From: Turnera subulata
Taxonomy: Eukaryota > Streptophyta > Magnoliopsida > Malpighiales > Passifloraceae
Assembly (NCBI GenBank): GCA_028386065.3
Contig: JAKUCV010002285.1
Span: forward strand, 1-64,000
DNA length: 64,000 nt
Direction of reading: 5' to 3'
Made by a program: the position numbers and the translations under genes
In this document: positions 11,480-22,159 of the stretch, piece by piece
Layout of the letters: each line of letters starts with the position of its first letter
Position numbering within the stretch: the stretch's first letter is position 1
Notes under the pieces: generated by a model
Seen by the model: only the letters and a program-made list of their open reading frames with translations
The model's database searches: none
What the model was told of the DNA's origin: nothing

Positions 11480-12936
11480 TTGAATGACTTTGATATAAAT
11501 ATTAGTTTTGAATTTAATAAAGATGCACTTCACAGCAAGCCTTTGTTCTCTAAAAAATTCAACAAAAATCCATCTTCCAGTTCTCCTTCTCTTGCTAATT
11601 TGGCCCTGATTTTTTAGGACGTATTTAGCTTGGTTTGATCTTTCTATGTTAGCTTCTCGTTGGTTTCTCCATCAACTCCATTAACAAATGTTGGTGCTCT
11701 CGTTAGTGTTTGTCTTCACTCATTTCCACTGTTATCATTGTCAAAGCTAAAAGAATGTCCGTTATTTTAATGTTATGGATCAATTGATCTATGATACAAT
11801 CACTTTTATTGTCAATTAGAGCAATTAAGCTTCTCATTCCTGCAGTAGTTTTACCAACAAAAATTTGCTATAATCTTTGGGGCGATGTTGTTGCATATGT
11901 GAAAGAGTAGAGAATGTTCACAGATTGAATTACAGAATTGCTATAGGCAGGGGAATGCAATAACTGTACGATAAAGCTACTTTAGGTCAGTAGCTCTTGT
12001 GTTCTGTTTTCAGCAATCTAGATATTAATTTATCTGTGAAGCAAAATGAATTGTGGATCCACACATTTTAAGGAGTGCATAAATCATAACAACCTACGGG
12101 CGTAATTATTTTCCTGACCCCATTATTACCTTCTTATCAAATTTTGGGACAGAAAATCCAATGTTAGTTAGGAGATCTAAGCTTTAAGAGAATGTTCTTC
12201 TTTCTTTTCCTCTTTTGTCACCAGAAAACGTGATCTTTCTGGGAAGTAGTTGTCACCCAATATTTGCTTTGGTCCAAGATGGTGAGAATCATGATGCTAA
12301 TTTTATTTTGTACTCAATTAAATGATAGAGCAGGGACAGACATGCCGCAGAGGAAACATAAACTTCTGTCTTGACGACAAGGAGACATGAGTTGGTATTC
12401 GAGAGAAAAAGATTAGGATACCTGAGGAGACAAGACTATAAACGCTAGAAAACAAGTATTTCATGCACCAAAGTGTTTCCTTTTTTTTTTCCCCCTTTGA
12501 ACTGGCGTCGCCAAAATTAGTACATAATTTGCGATTGATGACTGTGTGCGCATTGCACCGTTAAAAAAGGTATTAGTAGAAATTATGTTTACTTCATGGT
12601 TATTATATACTATTATTATTATTTTGTGAGAAAAATGATGAAATCTGATACACGTGGATATGCTGGGTCTCACTCTCACATAGCACATAGCATCGAAATC
12701 CCACTAAAGTTAGAATACATCACATACAGGGTAATCCTACTTGACTTCCCATGGCCCTGAATTCCGCTCTATTTAATATTTCATAAGATATAACTAATTA
12801 AGATGCCCATCCTTAACTTGTAGCTTTCCTTGGTATTGCTCTAGAGCAGTATATATGCATTTTAAAATCCATAAGCCAAAAAATTGGCTAATAGTTAATA
12901 ACTCTGCATGTATAATTGTAGGGTCACTCCTTAGAA
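11480..12936. other. Intergenic: probable copia LTR remnant, then non-coding sequence downstream of the ALMT gene
   Basis: The first 100-200 bp are probably the remnant 3' LTR of the preceding copia relic. The rest is moderately AT-rich with no recognisable coding, RNA or repeat signal. The last few hundred bases should include the 3' UTR of the minus-strand ALMT gene. No clear polyadenylation signal was assigned. Confidence 0.5.
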
Positions 12937-15195
12937 TTAGTTTTGCTGGAAACCAGCGAGTTCTCCAAGTTCTTCCACTTCCTTGACCAATTTTTCCACC
13001 TTCTCCGCTATCACCATTAATGTGAAAACAAAGCTTGCCATTGCAAGTCCATCAGTATCCTCTAATTTACCCAGTTTGGATGGGCACATGACCTCGTGTA
13101 GATCTTCTCTCACTGATTTTAACTTTGGAACAATGGAAATCTCAGATTCGCATCTTCTCATTTTCCTGATACTCTCTCCAAGCTCTCTTAGAGTCCATGC
13201 CAGCGTTGACCCAATTGCTTCACAAGGTTCTTTGATCGACTCTCTCAGATTTTGCCAGGGCTAGAGCACAATAGAACGCAAGTAAATATACATGTTCTTG
13301 TTGTGTAATTGAAAGTAATATGTATATCATCTTTTATACGCAGACCGTGCATGTACCTCTTTGGGTGACAGCAAGGAGCCTTCAAGCGAAAGGATGGTTG
13401 CAGCCAGTTCCCTTAGTACCTCTCCTATCTTTTGGTATTTTTCCCATGGATAGAAAAGACCAAACTTACCATGCCATGGTTCCCATCTTGCAAAGTTTAC
13501 CTGAAATAGAGAAGAAAAGCTCTTGAGTTTACGTTTGATGTATGTTTTGTTTGCTTAAAAAGGGTAAAAAAAAAATATTTTTTGTCCTCTCGATCAACTT
13601 AATTTCTTTGGGTAGGAAGATTGTAAAGGAATTATTATCTAATAGCTTGCGATCTCCTGCTAATATTATCATCAAACGGAGGACAGATATATACCAAGGA
13701 TTCGTCCTTTGCCTTGGACTGCAGCACCGATTTGCATTTGTCAAAATTGCCTTTCGGTTGCTGTGCTGTTTGCTGGCTTTCCTTTGCATCGACAAATCTA
13801 AAGTATACCTCCAAGCAACCTATAACAAGGAAATTAAGTTCATACCTAATTTCTGCCACAAAGATTTAGAATACTATATATATAATATATATATAGTATC
13901 AAAAATTGAGAATAGAAAAGGAAGATGGATGATATATATATATATATATGAATATATATATGTAATATTAGTGAAAGTGGAGAGATATATAAGCATCATA
14001 TATGTGCTAATCATAAATTGAATTATACGTACCTTCAATGGAGTTAGCAAGGTCTTTGAATCTGGAGACAGCAGAATCATGAAGTTCGTCACTAGCCCAC
14101 ATAGGGAAGAGGAATAAGCTTATGCTAATACAGATGGCAAACCCCAGAAGTATCATCAACAGACGTTCGCGGGCTATTTGTATGACATTTTCTTCACGTA
14201 ACCCAGAAACCGAAACCAGATTGAAGGTGAGGATGAATATCATAGCTCCATAGTCATATCTTTTTTTAATGCTTGGAATCAGTCTCATGTATGTTGCTGC
14301 TGCACCTGGAATATCCATGTGTCATCATTGCATTAGAATCTTTTTGCATCAACCCTTTTTCAAGCCTAGTGCGCAGGCTTTACCAAATTAACTTTAGCAC
14401 TACTATAACTAAATAAAAAACACTATTGGCTCGGACAAGTACTCATGATTCATTGATATTTATGAAAACCAATTGATATACATTTTGATACACAGTTTCT
14501 AACTAATTCTTATGTATGATGGTTTTTTTTTTTTTTCAAAACAAAAACTTTCAAGCTCTTATAAATCACTAGATTAACTATCCGTGTTGTACGGTTGGGA
14601 ATAGATAGAACACTAAGAACAGCATAGTATGGACGACCACAAAGAACCAAAACTTACCAAAAATAAATAAAGCAATACCAACGATTAAGGGGTTGCCAAT
14701 GCCACCAATTTTCTGTGCTAAAATTGCTGCCAAACATCCCAATCCACCTCCTAATATGGTTCCAAGTCCACGGTTTAAGCCCTTGCCAAGTGTAGCACCT
14801 GATACAGTACATATGTATAAAGCCAATTAAGTAGCACAAACACGATAGTCAAACCAATAACTTCAGGACCTTTGTGAGATAAAAAAAAAAACGACAACAA
14901 TAGACAACACGAGACACAAACCTGCATAGTACTCAAATATGACAACCACCGTCATTATAGCCCACATAGCATTATTGTCTCCAACTTCATTGTAGAGAGG
15001 ATCAAGAAAATAGAGAAGAGAAACCAAAACAAGAGCAACTCCAACCTTGATACTGTGAATCCATTTCCTTACATAAACCTTATTTTCCTCCAGAAAAGAT
15101 ATAGTAGTAGGAAAACAAGAAAATTTGAACTTCCTTTTCTCTTTGATATCTTTTTCCCAATCTCCATCCGGAATTGGTATAATAGTTGAGCCCAT
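12937..15195 (-). CDS. Aluminium-activated malate transporter (ALMT) family anion channel
   Basis: Six exons with GT-AG introns: 15195-14922, 14798-14658, 14305-14033, 13819-13695, 13500-13357 and 13260-12937. Together they form 1281 nt (426 residues plus stop) in one frame. The N-terminal half has the hydrophobic helices of the ALMT pore domain ([44 protein letters not shown]). [10 protein letters not shown] resembles the ALMT PIWAGEDLH segment, and the family WEP motif is present at about residues 277-279. The cytosolic C-terminal domain is on the short side for ALMTs but ends naturally. Family members are plasma-membrane or vacuolar channels for malate and other anions; the member and membrane cannot be decided here, although the N-terminus looks most like the ALMT2/7/8/10 type. 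A TATA-like CTATATATATG lies about 120 bp upstream. Confidence 0.9.
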
Positions 15196-15313
15196 AATTA
15201 TGATCGTTTAGTACTTTTCTCTATCTTTTGGCTTTGCTCCTTTGGGAGTAATTAATAATACTTCCCTCGTGTGGGTAGTTGATATATATGAAGAAAAGCT
15301 ATGTAGCCAACTA

Positions 15314-15324
15314 CATATATATAG
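15314..15324 (-). promoter_or_regulatory. TATA box candidate of the ALMT gene
   Basis: On the minus strand CTATATATATG lies about 120 bp upstream of the ATG at 15195. It is the only TATA-like run close enough to serve that gene. Position and composition are the only support. Confidence 0.45.
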
Positions 15325-15325
15325 G

Positions 15326-18091
15326 GGATTGCATGAGATGTATGGTGAAAAAAAATGTTAGGCGCATATTGTGACAAGATTGAAAGTGGGTGCATATGCT
15401 TTTCGCACTTCAAATCTCAGATATATGGCTATTGAAGTGAAAATTAATAACACAAAACTAGCTGTTGGTTGTGCAATTATCCGGGCAATATGGGCTTTCA
15501 TTCGTGAACAACTTAGTGATCCTACTGGACATGCAACCCAATTTTTCGGTTTTGATTTTTTTTTACCAGTTAGAGTAATGTGGAGTTTTGTCTTTTCGCA
15601 ACATCGAGGTGATGGTGATGGCTACCAATTAAGTGTGCACCTGTGGAGTCGAGTTCCTTACTAGGGTGATTACAAAAGACGTTTGTACTACATGTATATC
15701 GTACAATATATAAGACTCCACCCTACTAAGGTTATTGGGGGTATGTTCAGAGAAAAAAAGAAAGAAAAGGAGAGGCCTTTGGTTGATGATTTCTGCCTTC
15801 TGGAGGTACCAAAGCTAAGTTGTTACGATGTGATCCCGACACAAGGACATTTAATTTCCTCAAGCTTTTCGATACGGTTGCAGGAATTAGTGAATCTAAA
15901 ATATGGTGATGTCCTGTCGAGTGAGGTTCTAGGAGATTTTAGCCTGTCAAAGAGAGGGTGATTGATAAGCAATTTTCTGTGTTATAATTTTTTTTTATCA
16001 TCTATTGTGTGTTGTAATTTGAAAATTACGATGTTAATTAGGAGTAAAATACATATATACTAGGATTTCTAGCTCTTGTTGGTTTCATAAGGTTGAAAAA
16101 ACGTAGCAAAACTTAGAATTTAAGATTTAGTTAGTCCCTTGTTTAGTTGTTTTGGGAATTCCTTGTGCTGCATTCCTCATTTTTATAAATATAGTTTCTG
16201 AGGAAATTAACTGAGGCCGGTATATCCTCAGGTCATCAGGTGCCTGGTCACACCAAAGGCCTCCGGATAAATGGAGTATTTTAACTAATCAAAAACTAAA
16301 AAAAAAGTTACTAAAGCTAAGTAGGAAATGAATATGCTTGGCTTGGCTAGTCAAGGATACCTAATCATCCAGGCTTTTCAACGCTATATTATACAAAACA
16401 TGGACTGGTAGAAAATAAAACATAGAAAACCTTAGCTAGATACCTTTAGCTTGGTACCTTAATTACGATAAAGTGCTTAACCAAACAAAGTAAGAGCGGA
16501 AACACAGTCAGGATAACATAAACTTTTGTGTTAATCCAAATTTTATATTAGAGGGTGAGACGGGAAAATCTTTCATGTATTATTTGTTGGTAGAAGGGGA
16601 GGGCTCACGCGCAACAATTTAAAACTTAAGCTTGTCTATGGATAATTAATATATAAGCCTAACTGTGTGATAGATATTAATAGAGCTTAACTCACTCTAT
16701 TTTACTGTGAGTTTAGATCACATAACTCATTTCTCAGAATAGTAAACAAACAACAAATAAATCAGTGATTCGGGGCAGTAGTGTAGAACTTTACTCACTC
16801 TATTTCCCGTGGTGTACTGCTACAAAATATTTTGAACTTGTTCGTTGCTGCCTGACGATCGACTTAATTTCATTAAGTTAAAGGTTTAGAATTTTATAGC
16901 TTTTTGGTTAATGGAATTGTCCTTAAGCAAATGGCTCTGAGAATTGCTTAATTCCTCTTTTATATAACCAAAAGAAACTAAGAGTAAATGAAAAAACTTG
17001 TTACATTCAAGGCAGAAAATTTTTATGATGGACTAAATATATCTGGTTGATTAATTTGACATGTCAAATAATCTAATCCATAAAACTTTCCGACATAGAA
17101 AAAATGAATAATATGGGCTGTTAAACTTAATTCCATAAAGTTCAAAAAGACAAATGGGCTGTTAAAATTAATGATACAAAGCCAGTTCGTTTGCCTCAAG
17201 ATGTATGCTGACCATCCAAAAATTACTCCAATAAAACTCCACGATCCTCCTCGGTCGATGTCTTCTCATGAATTGGACCTGTAAGGAAACATAGGTTTGA
17301 AACAGAGTCAATACGAAGACAAAAAAATGTAAGGAATAGTGATAAGGTCCGTAGAAGGGTTTGAAAATACACATTTTTGTGATGATTGAGTAGAAAGTGA
17401 CACCACCTACCTTAGTGGACTTTGTCGCATTATGCCACTTTCTATTGTCTCTTACGTGATCAAGTTGGCTGTTTCTGGAACATCACTTCAAATTTTGGTT
17501 GGATATATCTAATTTTGTATTAGGAGTATTTCGTTGCCCTAGCTATCCTGTTACCAATTGTCGATTTTGAGTGCTTTGTCTCATATCTGTCACTACAATT
17601 TTTATAGTTTATCCTATTTTGATCTCCGATAATCTAAATGGCTAGAGCACCCATGGATGCCCTTCAATCAAAGCAAGGTTGATGCTTTCCGGTATTTCAA
17701 GCTCATCGTAATATTATAAAATCTAAAATCAAAAGATTTGGCAAATTAGAACAAAGATATTCTTTTGATACTAAAAACAAAGATATATATTGGCGAATTA
17801 ATGCTACAATGCAGATGGGAAACATGGGATCTTTCAATTTCATTTTCATGTTCAAGCAACCGTCTATTATACCTCAAAACTTGAAGCGAATGACAAAGCA
17901 GCGGCTTTCGAAGCCTAGCTTTATCCAGGATGGAAGCAGCTTACACTGTCACTTCTGTTATTCGTTCAAGGTAAGGTCGATTTCATATATACCGTGAATA
18001 AGTAAAGTAGGCGGCGTTTATTTTTGGTCATGAATACTTAAGTTTTTATAGCCAACGAGCAACGATAGATATTAGTGACGTGATAACAATC
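15326..18091. other. Intergenic, no supportable gene
   Basis: Reading frames of up to 97 codons occur (for example near 15371-15664 and 15683-15961), but none shows a recognisable domain, biased codon use or splice context. The sequence is moderately AT-rich and includes ALMT upstream DNA on the left. A short GAGGCC/GGCCTC inverted repeat lies near 16213-16263. Nothing else stands out. Confidence 0.5.
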
Positions 18092-18404
18092 TATTGGCTT
18101 ATATTGTGTGGAGACCCACTTGAGGTAGTGGGGCCCATTGAGTCCACCTATAAGTTGGGTGTTCACTTGTAACCCTAATTTATTTGTAATCCTAATTTAT
18201 CTCCTATATATACATATTATACTATGGCACAAAGGCCAAAAATAGTATATACAAATGGTGGCTAGGTTACACCCAGATATGCCATATACAACCCTTCACG
18301 ACCGGTAGATCAAGACCTGGACTCCAAGATCTTCTACTTCTGCTGCTAGGACATCAAGTAGGTGTCCTAATCTATTTCATTCAGGAGATATATGTTTTCC
18401 TTCA
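18092..18404 (+). repeat. 5' LTR of the degenerate copia element
   Basis: It shares with the 3' LTR the blocks GGAGACCCACTTGAGGTAGT, ATACATATTATACTATGGCA, CTTCACGACCGGTAGATCAA and the final TGTTTTCCTTC. Relative to the 3' LTR it lacks the block at about 28130-28190. The primer-binding site follows after one base. Confidence 0.85.
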
Positions 18405-18984
18405 TTGGTAGCAGGGCCTAGAGTCTTTATCTCTGGTCTAAGTTTCCAATCGAATGCCTATTTTTTTTGGATGATTCACATGCTTGTTTTTTTTCCTAAA
18501 ACATGGAACAGTAAAATATGTTTACTGTAATTGTGTAATTTACATGTATAATGTGCAAACGTTGTTTTAGTCAAATGAAGAATTAAGGCATGTATGAGGC
18601 ATGAATCTTGACTTGCTGTGTAATCTAAAAATATATATATATAAGGCATTTTTGTTATGTATTCTGAGTATCTTTTTATTTTCTGTGTTAATCCAACTAG
18701 TACTAGTACTTTGAATTAGAGAAGAAAGAAATCAATTCTTTTTTTATGACTCTTTACACTAATACATGAACATATTGAACATAGAAATATACAGATTACT
18801 TTAGAAAAAAAAAAGAAAGGGAAATGGGGCTTGACCGGGGAGCAATTTCCCGGCCACCGGTCAATTCATTCAGCCCCTCCCAACGTTTTCTTTTTTTTTT
18901 TTATTTGATCAACCAGTACATAGATTGTAACCAAAAGACCATAAACCAGCATAAAAACAACAAACTGGATATGTATGGTTGTTG

Positions 18985-19255
18985 TGAAAAAAAAAAACCA
19001 AAAACCCCAACCTTTGCTGCACACAGCGGCGCTCGGTGCCGCTGCATCCTCGTCGGTCTTCTGGGCTGGCAGGGGTGGACAACGCGGGTTGCGGCGCGCG
19101 GTCTGTTCGCATGTCCGGCGACTGTCACCTCTGCATCCTCTGCCGCAGTGGCGGCGACGCGATCCGGCGTTGGGCGGCACTGGCTGCTCGGCCTGGCGTT
19201 GCGACACCCATCGTGGTGGCTCTGGGCGGCGGTGCCTTCTCCTGCAACACCAAAA
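18985..19255. other. Abrupt GC-rich island inside the copia leader
   Basis: About 250 bp of strongly GC-rich sequence, rich in GGCGGC and GCGGCG words, is bounded by A runs on both sides within AT-rich transposon DNA. It opens long frames in several phases on both strands, which is what high GC predicts. No frame matches a protein I recognise. It abuts a half copy of the foldback element at 20084-20508, so captured host DNA inside a DNA transposon is possible. Confidence 0.6.
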
Positions 19256-19269
19256 AAAAATGTGTTTTT

Positions 19270-19466
19270 TTTTTTGGGTTTTGGGTTTTTTGGGCCCCCA
19301 CGTTTAGTGGTCTGGCGAATTTGGTACTCCGACATTTTTTTTGGTCGGGCATATACCCCAAGATTGCATGGGCAGGCCAATCGTAGACCCCTGGTCAGGC
19401 ACCTGCTGATGTGGAGGCTGTCCGGGTATTTGCGCGTGTTACTGTAGCAAAACGACGTCGTTTTAG
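19270..19466. mobile_element. Half copy of the long-TIR foldback element
   Basis: It matches, in inverted orientation, the right half of the element at 20084-20508: GGGTTTTTTGGGCCCCCA, the TTTAGTGG and GGCATATACCCC region, GGTCAGGCACCTGCTGA and GGGTATTTGCGCGTGTTA. It ends with the perfect palindrome AAAACGACGTCGTTTT at 19449-19464. No second inverted terminus is recognisable nearby. Confidence 0.75.
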
Positions 19467-20083
19467 AGGATTGGCTGGACATGTAGGATCCATGTGTCTT
19501 TGTGGGCTCCGCATGCTACAAACCCCGGGTTTTTCACCCAATCGACCCAAAATTTGTTGGATACCGAAATGAAAGCTGACCCGATTTTGATTATTTATTT
19601 AATTATTTTTTTTTCTTTTAATCATATTTTATTTTTAACAATATTAAAAATGAGTAAAACTTAATTTCCAAAAATTTTACTTGGTTCTAAATAAATACAC
19701 CTTATTATGCTGGATTTATTATTTTTAAAATTTTATTTTTTTCATATACTAATTTCTAAACATTCCTATTTAAACTCTCCCACCGGTCTAAATTTGTAAA
19801 AAGTACCTAAATTTTTTTAATAATAATAATAATAAATAAAGAACGAGATCAAATCTCAAATACAAAAAAATTAGAAAATAAATATTTATTATTATAATTA
19901 TTATCTTGTGCTAGAATTAATTTTTTGAAAAAAAATTAAAATAATTATACAATAGTGGCATAAGTCTCACTTAAATTCAATTTTAAATTATAAATTAGAA
20001 AGAATAATTATTGAACCAAATGTATTGAGTTAGTTTATTATTTTACTTTCCTTATTTTTTCAAAACCAATACTTTAATTCTTA

Positions 20084-20508
20084 AGGGTTTTTGGGTTTTT
20101 TGGGCCCCTATGTTTAGTGGTTTGGCCAATTTGGTACCCCGATATTTTTTTTTGGCCGGGCACAGACCCCGAGATTGCATGGGCAGGCCAAACATAGAAT
20201 CCTAGTCCAGAGCGGTTTCGGTTCGGTATGGGAAGAATTTGGGGCTTTGAGTGAAGTGGGCCCCACTAAGCCACCTGTGTCCGACGTGGCATGAAACGGT
20301 GACGTTTTCTCACTTAAAACAACGTCGTTTTGCTACATTAACACGCGCAAATACCCGGGCAACCTCCACGTCAGCAGGTGCCTGACCAGGGGGTCTACAT
20401 TTGGCCTACCCATGCATTCTCGGGGTATATGGCCGGCCAAAAAAATGTCGAGGTACCAAATTGGCCAAACCACTAAACATGGGGGCCCAAAAAAACCCAA
20501 AAAACCCT
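20084..20508. mobile_element. 425-bp foldback/MITE-like element with ~115-bp inverted ends
   Basis: The left end AGGGTTTTTGGGTTTTTTGG is mirrored at the right end. The inverted similarity runs for roughly 115 bp, through the TTTAGTGGTTTGGCCAATTT and GCATGGGCAGGCC segments. The centre is unpaired and contains AAAACAACGTCGTTTT at 20316-20331. No coding is present. A clean TSD was not found. Long inverted ends suit a Mutator-like non-autonomous element, but the superfamily is unproven. Confidence 0.75.
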
Positions 20509-20885
20509 CTTTTTTTTAAAGAGAAATATGAGAAACTGCTGAGAGTTGTATTACTTTTATTACTATTTAATGCACATTACCAGCCCCTAATTATTCTCTT
20601 TAATACCCACTAACACCCACGTTTTTTTATGTAATGTAATATATCACCAGCCATTTATGGAATTTAAACAACCGTTATTTTTTAAAAAATGAGTGGTTCT
20701 GGGTTGACAGCCTTAAATGGTTTAAATGAAAAAAAGTTTTTAAACCAAAACAACCCGAGCCGAGCCGAGCTGCAACGAGCTGTACTGAGCTATTCCAGCC
20801 GAGCCGAGCCGAATTATTATTATTTTTTCTTTAGCTAAATGAGCTATTTTAAACTTTTTTTTACAAATAATAATTCAATAAGTAT

Positions 20886-21059
20886 ATGTTAATTAGTTTA
20901 ACATACTTATGTATTAATGTTAATTAATTTAACACAATTATGTAATATTGTTAATTTGTTTAACATACCTTTGCACTAATGTTAATTTGTTTAACATACT
21001 TGTGCATTCATGTTAATTTGTTTAACATGCTATCCATGATGTGTTGATATGTTTAACAT
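20886..21059. repeat. 31-bp-period array of the palindrome ATGTTAATTNGTTTAACAT
   Basis: Units begin at 20886, 20917, 20947, 20979, 21010 and 21041, giving spacings of 30-32 bp. Each has the arms ATGTTAA and TTAACAT around a short centre. Three more copies, the middle one partial, occur at 21780, about 21809 and 21831. The array precedes the gag remnant, so it lies in the element's leader. Confidence 0.9.
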
Positions 21060-21183
21060 GTCATTATGTGCTTTAATAAGTTAAAGCAAAAATATAACAT
21101 GCAAAATTTATATAATTAACTTAGCTAATTCCCTTTATGTATTTACTTTAAGTCTGATATTATTTTATAGAAATAGACTTCTT

Positions 21184-21532
21184 TTAGACATATAGTCTAA
21201 ATCAAATTTCTTCTACTGATATATGATCAAAGACAATATAATAATGATAGTTTTTTTAGACATATGGTCTAAATTAATTTTATTTTGGGTTTATGACCTA
21301 AGTAAAATTAAATTATCTGTTAGACATATGAGGTCTAAGTAGATTTTATTTTATGGGATTATGGCCTAATTAAAATAAAATTGGTTGAAGACATGAGTCT
21401 AACATTATTATTATTTTATTAGAAGAGATGATTAATATAAAAATAAAATTTTAGACACACGGTCTAAATAAATTTTATTTTTCATAGTTAATGACATTAC
21501 TAAAATTTGTCCATATTAGACATACGGTCTAA
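21184..21532. repeat. 65-bp-period array of the hairpin TTAGAC-N5-GTCTAA
   Basis: Hairpins start at 21184, 21256, 21320, about 21386, 21451 and 21516, giving spacings of 72, 64, 66, 65 and 65 bp. Typical cores are TTAGACATATGGTCTAA and TTAGACATACGGTCTAA. Between them lie a second set of inverted arms, ATTTTATTTTA and TAAAATAAAAT, so most of each period can fold back. It lies in the same leader as the 31-bp array. Confidence 0.9.
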
Positions 21533-22159
21533 TTGAATTTTATTTTATGGCATAAGGCTTAGAATAAAATTATAAACGGTTTCAATATTTTCCTTGAAAA
21601 GATCTAGATAAAGAAATTAGTCACATGGACTAATTCTCTCGCATAAATTTAGTATTTTTTTTGTTTCTTCACCAATAAAATACAATCCAAATATTTCTAG
21701 ACCATTTTCTTTGTGAATTTGGCACGAGAAATATTTACCCAACGGTTCAAGCATGCGTAATATACGATTACCTACTTTAATGTTAATTGGTTTAATATTA
21801 TGAACTAGTTGCTATTTAGTTTAACATCACATGTTAATTAGTTTAACATTGTTGGGTTGTTCAACTTATAATCCACATGGGATTATAAAATTGTGCTTGA
21901 CAATATGTTGTCTGGAGCATGATTAATGCTTAGCTGTGCTATTGGTTAAATTAATTTTCATTATGCATTCAACTTTAGGACGATGACTGGGAACATAGTG
22001 AATTTTCGACTCCGGGTTATGCATGTGATTATTAACTTAGTCAATCGAAGCTTAGCATTATACATGTATGTATGTTGAACATTATACCTTACATGTGATC
22101 CTTGTGTATTTTATTTGTTAAATATAATTACTACTTTATAAGTTATTGTCGCATGGCTC

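Noticed and set aside
15371..15961. Two open frames of 97 and 92 codons upstream of the ALMT gene.
   Set aside because: No domain, no splice or start context, and no resemblance to a known family.
18824..19482. Long open frames of 67-207 codons on both strands.
   Set aside because: Every phase is open because the stretch is GC-rich; proteins show only low-complexity runs and no domain.
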